A stretch of DNA of 64,000 nt from Desmodesmus armatus. Lineage: Eukaryota > Chlorophyta > Chlorophyceae > Sphaeropleales > Scenedesmaceae. The notes under the pieces were generated by a model, which was given only the letters and a program-made list of their open reading frames with translations, searched no databases and had not been told where the DNA came from. Position 1 is the stretch's first letter; the number at the start of each line of letters is the position of its first letter. Below, in pieces: positions 50,901 through 60,094 of this stretch. The position numbers were made by a program, and so were the translations under genes. The DNA lies in contig VIIQ02000020.1 of the NCBI GenBank assembly GCA_007449985.2, forward strand, positions 1 through 64,000, read 5' to 3'.

Positions 50901-51298
50901 CTGCACACAGCAGTAAAGCAGGAGAAGACAACAGCATCATGTTGGTAAGCTGCAGGCGTTGCACTGTGTGCTGCAAGCTCATCAAAATGCAAGGAACCGT
51001 GCTTGTCTGTTGGGTGATGTATGCCAGCTTCTTGGACAGGGCCTGGAAAGAGGGGCTTCTCCCCTGCTTCTTGGTGCTCGCTCCCTGCCATTCAAGGCAT
51101 CCACATCACCTGCACGTCCTGCACGAGCCTCTTCCATGCTGCATGAGGCAGGGGCAGCTGCTGCTGAAACCTCTCTACACGTCGCAGCACCGCTGCTTTC
51201 AGAGCATCAGCTGTTGCAGCACCTTCTGTGGCTGCTAGTTGCTGCAGCTCCTTGATGCAAGCTGCCCAGGACACAACGATAGCATTTGCAGACATCAC
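41930..51298 (-). CDS. MYND zinc-finger protein gene split by two LTR-type insertions
   Basis: Exons are 51110-51298 (starts MMSANAIVVSWAACIKELQQ), 49508-50900, about 48237-49213, and 41930-43054. The C-terminal exon ends with a MYND finger: CNNPGC, CICGGC, YCGRVCQ, W..H...C. This is a protein-interaction zinc finger common in large, Ala/Gln-rich volvocine proteins of unknown role. A TRIM sits in the second exon and a Ty3-type element between the third and fourth pieces. In both places removing the insert and one target duplicate gives one continuous frame. A one-base loss in a GG run at 50681-50682 is the only other break (LAWM to MDAAAAQLEAAA). Upstream exons may lie in 51335-51965. As it stands the allele should be non-functional. 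Confidence 0.65.
43055..43175 (+). repeat. terminal block A1 of the Ty3-type element
   Basis: 121 bp matching 47549-47669 with a single mismatch and no gap, after which the two sequences diverge completely. Confidence 0.9.
43087..44224 (+). CDS. retrotransposon ORF1 with retropepsin-like domain
   Basis: The frame is open from the host exon through the A1 block; ATG at 43087 is the first start inside the element. The N-terminal half is Ser/Pro/Ala-rich without a CCHC knuckle, so no classic nucleocapsid is visible. The C-terminal half has FGTVLDIGCTYSIM, which fits an aspartic-protease active site with Ile in place of the usual Ser/Thr (D-I-G), and VALGLEFMDAY as the second conserved strand. 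ORF2 follows 46 bp later in another frame. The unusual D-I-G might impair proteolysis. Confidence 0.6.
44271..47483 (+). CDS. retrotransposon Pol: RT - RNase H - PHD finger - integrase (1070 aa)
   Basis: ATG at 44271 begins an unbroken polyprotein. RT spans about residues 90-320, with SKMDFVSGFWQVEIHP and the active-site TYIDDTF. RNase H is at about 375-500 (LTTDWSRVAIGAVLSQE ... TDHKALEWL). A C4HC3 PHD finger is at about 545-595 (CDVC, CSGC, CLHLRC, WYCPGC). The integrase HHCC zinc module (HDALGHAG ... CDACQRRK) is at about 690-745, with a DDE core from about 760 (VDLCGPF, TTDNGSEFSDEF, GVVERLVQSFKAM). The order RT-RH-IN defines Ty3-type elements. The PHD finger is extra and might read histone tails during integration, as chromodomains do in chromoviruses; that is inference. 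Confidence 0.9.
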   Translation: MSMSVVHESFVEPASERGLPSEADVEAVMAALQLQRERYAHLTDEQFHRLQVLLFAYVDIFSVDGASFGCVARDKEFYHRIPTGDARPITQRPYKLSYAQAVWLKGELDRLLQLGVIRPSSSPWMSPVVIVPKPNGSWRLCVDMRLLNKCTEADPYPLPTVEEMHAAMGGCALWSKMDFVSGFWQVEIHPDDCHKCGLTTPHGNFEFVRMVMGMQSAPSTFQRLMDTMLAGVEHAKTYIDDTFTFTPDFDSQIAALERVFERTREYKLTMNPLKCSFCVEEVVCLGHLVSAEGISPVMDKVAAILELQPPTNAKAMRRFLGMMEQYRKYIPRYALLAAPLQLMLRRNVAYVWTDEAIVSFEALKEALCSAPVLALPNWEQPFILTTDWSRVAIGAVLSQEHPGTGEEHPIAFASRALTPAERNYAATEGECLAVKWGVDKFHYYLHGRHWQLRTDHKALEWLNTARFTNSKLERWAMQLQEYDFDVEYIQGSTNVVADYLSRASEATLEREDGTRESVVCGVAGGVVPCSSAWPAEAAKQADFDSVVCDVCQDPGGFDNMAICSGCNRCLHLRCVMPPQSTVPTGEWYCPGCDPLFGNLEELFDAAPILQYTSCDPYCNEVLLSFVRSGYDEVFLEGLPSRTARIVRHRAASLRPHLRLDGWLMVMRHGTSGVPQWLTCPPLSYRWDIIRCMHDALGHAGTRQLSASMKQHFHWRGLDRDVSLFVAQCDACQRRKLVIAAPPPLTEPIIRGPFEHVHVDLCGPFDTPVADLHGRLFMPEKPIKAYVVLMIDYFTKAAEFAVVYDKQAPSVAKAFYYSWICRYFVPSHVTTDNGSEFSDEFKHLLARLGIKHVHTTACHPAANGVVERLVQSFKAMLVKHVNEHPLHWLQSMPVMRQQYWARLHTVLGMSPHEMVFGRRPVPVMPLAREFIAAATVADVSVVPDEFGCPDPHSHVYHMRRLFEGFDATVFQAIRQQFAKNAAAWPLRGGSSRELAQLKPGDLALEVVSGPVSTLGEAVKGPFRVVEVRGNGVVVLTTGSTDFKQAVHFTRNIGNLARYLDRASVRAAMAQS
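47524..48236 (+). repeat. 3' complex B1-A2-unique-B2 of the Ty3-type element
   Basis: B1 (47524-47545) and B2 (48215-48236) are identical over 22 bp. A2 (47549-47669) copies the left end. About 545 bp between A2 and B2 has no counterpart at the left end. The same arrangement is kept in copy 2 (62144-62854). No polypurine tract precedes A2. Confidence 0.85.
49628..49702 (+). repeat. 5' LTR of the TRIM
   Basis: 75 bp, TG...CA ends, with TGTAGCGGGACGCTACA as a small inverted repeat at its start. Identical to 49871-49945. Confidence 0.9.
49871..49945 (+). repeat. 3' LTR of the TRIM
   Basis: 75 bp identical to the 5' LTR, directly preceded by the polypurine tract and followed by the CCCAG target duplicate. 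Confidence 0.9.
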
Positions 51299-52970
51299 AT
51301 CACGGTTTCACGGCCTGCTCAGGCAGTGCTGGCGTCAAAGTGTAGCACAGTGACACAGAGGGCGGAGTTGCAAGTGAGCACAACCTGCACTCACTGCTAT
51401 CGTGAGCAGGAAAATGCTTTCATCGTTGATGTAAGCCAAAAAAGTCCCACATGTCATGGTTGTGCAACCGCACAGGCCAACGGCCAGCTGTCGCCAAAAT
51501 TGAAAGGAGCACGTCCATACGTAGGCCACAAACAGCCATATCCCTTGCCAGCTTGTTTGTTTTCGCCCGTGGGCACCAGCAAGATTCGCACGAGGAGGAG
51601 GGGGCGCCAGATTGCAAGAGCGGCGGTGGATCAGACTGGGCCCACTTGCGTTCACCGTGTGCTTGTATTGAGCTAGCTGTGGAACCCTGGCCTGGCAGCT
51701 CACTGTCAACTGCCAGCAGTAACAGCAGCAGCCACCTGGGAATGCACGTACCAGCAGTACCAGCATTGGCAGCAGCAGCCAGCTGGGAATGCACGGCCTG
51801 CAGGCTGCGCCGTGCCCAACTGCAGTCCTGCAGTTGCACCTGGTCACGTCCACCTTCACAAGCAGTGCAGCCCTGCTGCTCTCCCATCGCCTCCACAGGC
51901 CAAAAGCGTGTGGCCAACATCAATTTACTACCCTCAGCTACTGTGTGGCACACCCAGAGTTGCATCTAGTTGGGTGAACAACACCACTGGACGCTGCGCC
52001 ACATACCCTGCTTTTGTGGAGCAATGAATCTACAGCCTGGGGCGTTTGAAGCACATCGTGAGCTTATTGATGTTTGGTGTGTCTTGCACGGGGCAGTGCA
52101 GCGCACGTTCCTGCGAGCAGGCAACTGCCGCAGCTGCAGGCGTAGGAGTATGGAAAGGCACCTCAGAAGGCATGAGCCTTCACCTCCTGCTCAAGGGGCT
52201 GTGGAGTCCTGCCAGCTGGCAATGATGCAACCACCCTGCTGCAGCCGCCGGTTGCCCTGCAGTGACCTGCTGGTTTGGAGGCTGATTGAAGTCAATGATG
52301 AAGCCACTTCAGGCAGGCACACAGCTCACCAGCCTGACCGGGGCCCCCGCAGGCCTGCCCTAGGGCAGGGCTGACAACGGCATGTGGACAAATGCAGCTG
52401 CAGCCCTGCAGGACTAAAAACAGCTGATGTCACCACGGTGCATGCAATGCTGTCCCTGATTGCCCTTCACATGTCTGTGCACATGGCGGCATTGTGGACA
52501 ACTGCAAGTACAGTAGGCCAATTGGCTCGCCAGGTAGCCAGGGTGCATGACACCTGCTGTGGCAGTTCCTGGCACCTTAGGCGTCTGAAAAGGCATGAAT
52601 TTCGGCGACAAAAGAGTGTAAGCAGCGCCTATAGGTGCCCACCCAGCAGCACGTGCATCTGATGATCTTGAAATTTGGCAAACACCTGCTGTTGACCGCA
52701 TCGGTGCTGTGGCACTCCTAAGTGCAAATAGCACAATGAAGATGCCTTGCGTGTGATGCTTGCAACCCAACTCACCCCACCGTCGCGGTCAACCAGTACA
52801 GTCACCTGTCGGGACTCAGGTCCTAGGGGGTGCGCGGTAATTCATCCGCAGCAGCAACATTTTAATGTTTCACTGAAGACTGCACGCCGTGAACCACCCT
52901 TATTGTCCAAACCTTCGCTGCTGCACTTGGAGTGACATCTGAACAGCACAGAACCGCACTCAGCGACGCA
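51299..52970. other. divergent region upstream of the MYND and senescence-domain genes
   Basis: Several open frames exist on both strands (for example minus 51420-51965 and plus 51970-52374), but none shows a domain I recognise. Minus-strand frames at 51420-51900 (QLAAAANAGTAGT, AVCGLRMDVLLSIL) could be further 5' exons of the MYND gene. The two promoters must lie here. Confidence 0.35.
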
Positions 52971-55900
52971 ATGGCTCTGGACGCTTCTCGCAAGCTTTAC
53001 ACAAGCAGCGCCCCTGTTGAGCTCTACCAGGTTCGGCTAGGACCCTCTAGAGTGCAGCAGGTGCCCTGTTGGGGCTTTGTTGGTCTCAGCACAGCAACAG
53101 CAGGTGGCGCCGAACCGGCACAAGTTGATTGGGTGAAGCAACGAGCAGTGCTCTGTCAAGCACACGTGCTGCTACTTTGATCCACGTTAGTTCTGACGCA
53201 GCTTGCATATGCATGCATATGCGCCAGTGCAGCGTTCCAACTTGGCTGGATGCAGTGTGGTAATCCGTTGTCGTCTGAAGTAATGTCTGTGTTCCCCCCC
53301 CCCCCCCCAAAAAAGTACTTTGCTGTCTGGTTCCCCCGAAGACAGGTCCCAAAGCAAGCAAGTGTCATGCCTTTATCCTAAACATGTCAGTGTGAATGTG
53401 GCTTGCAGGTCAAGGGAGCAGAGCGCACAAAGCTCCAGGATGGCGCCCCCCTGGAGGTGTACACCTCAACACCCAACAAGCACTACCCCCTGCTGTCAGG
53501 TGATACCCAGCTGCCAATCCCTGTGCTGTGGTTGGTGCTGCTGCTGCTGCTGCTGCTGCTGTCGGTAGAAGCCTTGGTAGCTTCATCAGCAGCTGCAGCT
53601 GTGATCGTTACTGTAGCAGCAGTGGCATTGCAACACAGACCCCACCCTGATACCCCCAGCAGAGGCTGTCAAGCCTTGGCACTGCAGCCATTGAGGCAGG
53701 CAACGACATCTGATGCTCTCACATGTCATCAGGCTTCTGCCCCCTCTGTACTGTACAGTGGCACATACCTCAAGCTCCTTGGTTGATAGACTGGGATACC
53801 ATGGACTCAGTTGGGCCAAACTTTTTGAAAGTTTGAAAGGAAATAGACGAAAAGGCAGGCAGGTCGCCCCGCCCTGCTGCCCCCCAGCTCCCTGCCCTGC
53901 TTCACCTTCCGTCCCTCATCCCCCCTTCCCCCATTTTGACTGAGGCTTGGCCCTGAAGCAATCAAACTGAAGCTGGGGGGGATTGCTGGGGGGGAGGAGG
54001 GGTGCAGAGGGACTTCGTCTACCCCCTCACACTCAACAACAATATCCTCACCAAAAGCAGCTCTCCCACAGCCTCCAAGCTCATGGCGTGCTCCCTCCCT
54101 CTGCCCCTGTCACTGCAGCTGAGTTGAAGGTTGGTGATGTGCAGTGGCAGCTGACACAGGGCACCCACACCATAATGCTATCCTTGGTTTGGACCTTAGC
54201 TTACAGCAGCAGCAGCACTCACCTGCAGGCCTTACCCCCCCCCCCCCCCACCCTGTTCCCCATGCAGCCGAGTTGAAGGTTGGTGATGTGCAGTGGCAGC
54301 TGACACAGGGCACCCACACCATGAGGAGCACATCGGATGCTGGAGAGCCCACATTCATTTTCAGCAGTGTGCTGGAGAAAGACCCTGACACCTTCTACTG
54401 TGTCATACTGAAGAGAGGTGGGTGGGTGTGGCAACAGTGGGGTTCCCCGTCTCCAATCCCTCTCTTTTTCACTCTTGTTTGGTGGCTTGTCTCACACGCT
54501 GTCAGTGGCATTGTGTTGCCTTGACTTGTCACCCAGCTGGCGCTGCAAGTACCCACGTAGGAGATAGTGCAGTGCAAGACCCATACGCACCTTCCACCCC
54601 TGCTGACCCCCCCCCCAACACGCCTCCCCCTCCTGCTGGCGGCTGCTGCAGGCCACCCCAGCCACGAGATTGAGTGCCCACTTATGAGGTGTGTTGTGCC
54701 GGACCCATAGGCACACCCTGAATCCTCACTGACCCCCCTCACCCTCCCCCTTGGCCCCACCCCCCCACATCTCCTGCTGCCGCTGTGCTGCAGGCCACCC
54801 CGCCCACGAGATTGAGGTGTTGCAGCAGGTCCTGGCCAAGCTGAGCATGATGCATGTCAGCAAGAACGTGAAGAAGAATGCAGTGCCGTTCAACCTGCCC
54901 CAGCTTGACCCCAACGTGGTGAGCACTGGCAGACAAAGGATAACAGGAGCAACACCCTGTTTTTCCAATGCGACAGTACTGTACTGCATAACTGTATTGT
55001 ACTGTACGGTTGTACTGTGGTATAATGCATGTCAGCAAGAGTGTCAAGAAGAATGCAGTGCCATTCAACCTGCCACAGCTTGACCCCAACATGGTGAGCA
55101 CTGGCAACATACTGACACCCTGCCAATTGCAGTATTACAGTACTGTACTGTATTACTGTACTGCAGTACTGTGGTGTTACTTTCACTACAGTACTGTAGT
55201 ACTGTTGCTGCATGTGGCTGTGCTGCACCAGGCAGGATGGCAAACACACCATATGAACTGAAATAAGGCTGTCTCCTGCTGCGTGTACCATTGCTGCTGT
55301 CACCCCAAGATAAATGAGATCATGCGTAAGGCTGCCTCCTGCTGCGCATAATGTTGCTGCTGTCAACCCAAAAATGCACAAGGCTGCCTCCTGCTGCCAT
55401 TTCCTTGCTGCTGTCACCCCAGATCAACCCCCATGAGCCTCTGGCTCCCTTGAGGGTTGCACCGCTTGCCGTGCAAAATACTGTGACTGTAACTGCAATG
55501 CGACTATGCGTAAGGCTGCCTCCTGTCACCTCTGCCTTGCTGCTGCCACCCCAGATCAACGAGATCATGCGTAAGGCTGCCAACGACACACAGATGCTGC
55601 CTCCTGTCACCTCTGCCTTGCTGCTGTCACCCCAGATCAGTGAGATCATGCAGTTGTAATTCCTCCTGCTGCGTCTGCTCTGCTGCTGTCACCTCAGATC
55701 AACGAGATCATGCGCAAGGCTGCCAACGACACACAGATGCTGCTGCAGAAGGCTGGTGAGGGGGCCAACGCTGCCTTCCTCGGTGCAGCAGAGATGCATA
55801 AGAAGTATGCTCCAAAACCCTCAGACAAACCCGTGGCAGTAAACCCTGATGTCAAGGACAAGTGAGCAGGGGGTGGGGTGCAACCCGTAATAGGGGTGGG

Positions 55901-58268
55901 AGGGGGGAGCGTGTACAGCATGTGTTAAAAGGGACAGGCTCAGCACAGATTGTGCAGGATAGGCTCGCACACATACAGGGCAGGCACTGCACACAGCATG
56001 CAGAAGGCTCAGCACAGAGTGTGCAGGACAGACTCAGCACACAGCATACAGGCAAAAGCTGCAGCCTGGGCCCTTTTGGGTGCAAACCACACGTGTACAC
56101 CCCAGAGCCAAGAGTGAGAGTGTCATGCTGACATCTGAGTCTTCTGGATGGCCGGGGCAGTGTTACACCTCTGACACCGCTAATATTAGTCTCTGTCTGC
56201 TGGCTGTGATGCTGTGTTGTTTTGGCTGTGCAGGATTGCAAAGACCAAGCAGGCTGCTGCTGCCGGTGCTGCAGTTACCAAGGGCGTGGCAACTGGCATG
56301 CAGGTCAGTAAACACCCAGTGGCAAAGGCAAGACGCATTCATGTGTCGGTGCCTGCATGTATCTTGGAGGTGCCTCCCTTATTCATGCCATGAACATGCC
56401 CTCCCTCAGCTCATGATCATGCATGCACACCGGCACATCACACCCCACATGTGTGTCTGCACCTCACATGTCTACAGGCTGCTGCAGTTGAAGTGGGCAC
56501 CTCTCTTGTGAACACAGTGGCAGGGCCGAGTGGCAAGGACAGTAAGGGGGCAGGGGACCAGGCCAGGGGCAAGGGCCCAGCTGTGCCTGAACCCCTCAAG
56601 ATGGTGGGAGGCATCGGCATGGAGGTACTGAGGGTGAGTGACACATGGTTGTATCTCATGTGTTTAACAGATAGACAGGGTGCTGCTGGGGATTGTCGCT
56701 CACACTTTTTTTTGCTGTTGTTATATGCGGGCCGGACTAAGGGTAGAGCACCCGTCTTAGGACCAAGTACGGCTGTTTTGGTCACAAAAACTGCTTATGC
56801 TGGGCGTGAGTGACACAGACAGGTGCATGGTGGCAGGCTGCTGCTGCTGGAAAGGGTTAAGGGTGCTGTACTGTCCTGTGTCGCCCCTGCCGGGACATTG
56901 CTGCAGTGAGGGATGCACCCTGCCCCAACTTCGTGCATGACTACTTTCCCCCAAAACTCCTTGTGCTGTGCGATACACCCTGTGATGTGCTGTGCTGTGC
57001 TTGTGCTGCCAGGACATTGCCGCAGTGCGGGATGCCATGCTGGATGCTGCAGGCAACGCCTGGTCAGGCATGCGGGAGGCGACAGTGGACGTGATGCAGT
57101 ACCAGTACGGCAATGAGGTGGCATCAGTGGCGGCTGACAGCGCTGATGTGGTGGAGGGGGTGGCAAACATGGGAGTTGCAATGAGATACGCACAGCCCAC
57201 ACAGGTGCGGCAACGCGGTGCAGCCGGTGCTGTCAGGTGCATTTGTTGCCATCTGGCTTGCAGCTGTAAAGCTCTGTGGTACTTACATTCAAGAGGAGCC
57301 AGAGGGTGGTGGCGGTGGTTGTGCAGTAACAAGGGAGGCAACCACTTGTTGAGCACTGCAGCAGCCCAGTCTGTGATACGCATGCTGACATGTACCCAAA
57401 GAAACACGTTCAATCTGGACTTCAGAATCAGGCAGCATCTGCTCAGCACGTTTGGGTCTTTTATCTGCACATGAGTGCTTGGCCCAGCGGATGATGTCAT
57501 GCATATGATTTCGTGCATTGTCGAACCCTGCAGGTGGTGCTGACCAGTGCCAAGGAGACCAGCAAGCGGGTGGAGGGCTCAGACAAGGCGGCAGCAGCGG
57601 GCGCCAGCAAGGTAAGTGCCGTACGAGCCTGGTCTGGCTCCCAAAGGCAATCATGCAAGGCCCTGATCCAGTAAAGTAATATCTAGTATTAGTAGTAAGT
57701 TGTGGGCAGGGTACTACTAGTACAAACACCCTACAGTGGATGCAACATAGCTTACAGGCGGCAGAGATTTTCTCTGCATCAGCTTAGTCAGACAGACAGA
57801 TAGTCGACTGTTGATTCTGTGCTGGGAGCAAGCAATGAGTACTCGCCTGCAGCTTGCCGTCTCACTCTCTTCAACCACATATGGCATTGCCGCCGACCAC
57901 CCCAAACAGGATGTGGTGAGCGCCGTGCATGAGGGTGTGCATGTATGTGTGGGTATCGCAGGAGGAGGCGCGTATTAGGAAGCGGTTGCAGGATGATCCC
58001 ATACATGCTCGATCTATGTTTTACACAGCAACCTCATCCCTCTTTCCGCTATATCACTGTGTTGCAGGAGGAAGACGCACGCCTCAGGAAGCAGCTGGAT
58101 GCTGAACGTGCTGCTTTGGAGCGAGAGAAGGCCGCCTTTGCTGCAGAGCTTGCCAAGATGCAGCAAGGAAACCAGCAGCAGCAGCGGCCAGCACAGCAGC
58201 CCCAGGCACAGCCCCAGCAGCAGCAGCAGAAGCGTGGGGGCTGGCCGTTCGGCTTTGCGCCTGCATAA
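52971..58268 (+). CDS. senescence-domain (ERD7/spartin-like) protein, 10 exons, 438 aa
   Basis: Exons 52971-53060, 53409-53499, 54268-54417, 54794-54918, 55698-55861, 56234-56303, 56478-56633, 57013-57204, 57534-57611 and 58068-58268 join in phase to 438 codons plus TAA. The N-terminal half (LYQVRLGPSRVQQ, APLEVYTST, LKVGDVQWQLTQGTHTM) is the beta-rich region of plant ERD7-like proteins. The C-terminal half (EVGTSLVNTVAGPSG, QYQYGNEVASVAADSADVVE) is the senescence domain. The last exon is a charged coiled coil (EEDARLRKQLDAERAALERE) with a Gln-rich tail. In plants the family is stress-induced and binds membrane lipids or lipid droplets. The first ATG of the frame is used. Several exons have partial copies in the introns (54119-54175, 55030-55095, 55305-55660, 57959-57995). 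Confidence 0.8.
54119..54330 (+). repeat. duplicated start of exon 3 in the senescence gene
   Basis: The acceptor plus the first 17 codons (AELKVGDVQWQLTQGTHT) occur at 54119-54172 and again at 54268 onwards. Both have a CAG acceptor and the same phase. Only the second continues to a full exon. Confidence 0.85.
54848..55100 (+). repeat. duplicated end of exon 4 in the senescence gene
   Basis: ATGCATGTCAGCAAGA onward to the GTGAGCACTGGCA donor region occurs at about 54849-54928 and again at about 55026-55106, with a few substitutions. The second copy lies in the intron. Confidence 0.85.
54968..55210 (+). repeat. CAGTACTGTA-type palindromic arrays
   Basis: Short palindromic units (ACAGTACTGTA) cluster at 54975-55015 and 55134-55205 within one intron. 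They are rich in GTAC but have the simple-repeat character also seen at 8235 and 36799. Confidence 0.7.
55300..55735 (+). repeat. multiple copies of the exon 5 start in the senescence gene
   Basis: CTGCTGTCACCCCAGAT.AA.GAGATCATGC-type blocks occur at about 55295, 55550, 55620 and 55685, plus weaker ones at 55360 and 55405. Each has an acceptor-like CAG before ATCAACGAGATCATG. The block at 55550-55595 is the closest to the real exon. Confidence 0.8.
55425..55505 (+). repeat. dispersed repeat family 2, copy c
   Basis: CCCATGAGCCTCTGGCTCCC, then TTGAGGGTTGC and an ACTGTGACTGTAACTG tail, lie in an intron of the senescence gene in the same orientation as copy a. Confidence 0.45.
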
Positions 58269-59770
58269 GGCTGCTGCTTACTGCTGGCCTGGGATGTGGT
58301 GTGCTGGCACAGGCACAGGCTGCAGGCTGGGCCTTGCATGTGATGCACCAGCCGGCAGCATAGGATGCAAGCAGAGCGAGGTCTCACTGGTGTGCTGGCA
58401 CAGGCTGCAGCTGAGGCTTGGGATGTGCTGCACCGGCTGGCAGCATAAGCTGCAAGCGAAGCCTCACTCGTGTGCTGGCCAGCACACAGGCTGCAGGCGG
58501 GGCTGAGAATGTGCTGCACTGGCTGGTGCCACAGGCTGCAAGCAGTGCCCAAGGTCTGATGGGCCCGTGCAGTTGCCTTCCTGCGATTGAGCGGGACGAA
58601 ACGAATGACAGTTTGAGCTGAGCTAACCCACCAAAACCATTGAGTTGACGGACCCATCTGGAAGAATGGATGGCAGTTGCCTGTGAAGGTGTACAGAAGG
58701 ATGGGGCAGCTGGGTGGCTGCTTCATGCATGTGCTGCACGGCAGCTGTGACAAGTTCTGAACTCCCCTGAATTTGAGGTGGTGACAAGTCACTGGGTGTG
58801 GGGAGAGAAATGCCCTGGGGCATCAGCACTGCTGGCGGCGGTGCAACACTAGCACTGCATCCAGCTTGCACTGCACTTGGGGGACTATATGGGTGTATCT
58901 ATGGGTGGTTCTTTTATCCCCGTGTGTATCCGATGCAACATGATGTTTTAGGTTGTGTGGTTGGTGTGGAAGCCAGCTGCTCAGCGTCCGTCTGTGTGTG
59001 CCTGGTGAAATGAGGTTTCTGGCATGTGCGAGGGGACGACTGTCTTGTGTGACCCATTTGCTGCCAAGCAAGCGGCACCATACCTTTTCGCTTCAACCCC
59101 TGATCGCTGTTATCAATGAATTGCGCATGAGCGACAGCACACAACCCCTCATGGGTGGGCCACCGCATGATGTGTACTTTGCGATGGAGGCAAAGGTGGC
59201 TGACCTGTTGCCACATTGGACAGGGCTTCCATTCACATTTGTAATCAAATGGCCTTGCGATGGGACGGAACAGTATTGGCCAGGCTCCTGGGGTTGGCGG
59301 AAGGCACGCTCACGCGGGCAAACATCCAGGGCAGGCACGGGAGTTTTGACTTACAGCTTGATGCAGACACGAGCACTATCCTGTTGAATGGTCAGCGTAC
59401 TGTCAGTCCAGCTCACCCAGTGTCACCCGCAGCCGCTGCTGCTGCTGCTGCTTGCGGTGTTCAGGGCCGTCAGCCGGTACCATGTGAGTACCACGCCGTC
59501 ATCCCAGTAGGCATCGTTGGGCTACATCTGCGGTGCACAAACTTCTGCAGCTGGCTGTACACGAGTTCCTACTACGTAGTAGGGACTTGGAGAAGGTGCT
59601 GGAAGCTTCTGCCAGCTGGCGATCTCTAGTCCTTGGTCAACACCGCGTGAGAACCACACCAAGCACCACAACAAACAACATCATGCTTACAGATGCGGCA
59701 GACGGGGCTGCAAACACACCCAGCAGTCCTGGGTGTGTCCTCTGAACCCTATACCCTCGCCACACGGGGG
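58269..59770. other. region with no recognised gene
   Basis: Just after the senescence gene are three to four degenerate copies of a GTGCTGGCACAGGCTGCAGGC-like block, shortened here (58300-58520). The plus strand has coding-like frames at about 59220-59465 (LRWDGTVLARLLGLAEGTLT) and 59545-59640 (LAVHEFLLRSRDLEKVLEAS). These may be exons of one unrecognised gene; I cannot name it. Confidence 0.35.
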
Positions 59771-59778
59771 TATATAAG
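59771..59778 (+). promoter_or_regulatory. TATA box
   Basis: TATATAAG follows a G run (GGGGGTATATAAGG) and precedes the open frame that leads into the ORF at 60095. It is a good consensus TATA box, about 320 bp before that ATG. Confidence 0.45.
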
Positions 59779-60094
59779 GTGGACCCCTCCCACAGGGACC
59801 CTATTTTTTCCAGCCCAGTCTGCCACGCTGCACCCCCCATCGTTTTGTTGGTTGTTTATATATGTCTTTGAGCCTTTTTGTGCCCCCGTCTACAAGCCCA
59901 TCCGCGATCCCTTTGCCCTCTGGCTGGGTCCGGAGGTGAGGACGCAAGAAACTACGATTGTACCGTCTGTCTGCCCCGTTGTGGTGCTTGCTGCGTCTGC
60001 TGTCCCTGGACAGACCAGCTACTGCTTCACAGCACGTCGCACGTGCTGCTCCAGAGCACGTCGTACACACCCACTACAATTGTACGGCTCACAC

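Noticed and set aside
51970..52374. 134-codon plus-strand ORF as a gene
   Set aside because: It has no recognisable domain, codon use like its neighbours' non-coding frames, and no supporting splice signals.
54968..55210. GTAC-rich stretch as another copper-response cluster
   Set aside because: The GTACs are part of simple CAGTACTGTA arrays within an intron, far from a start codon, and carry no extra information.
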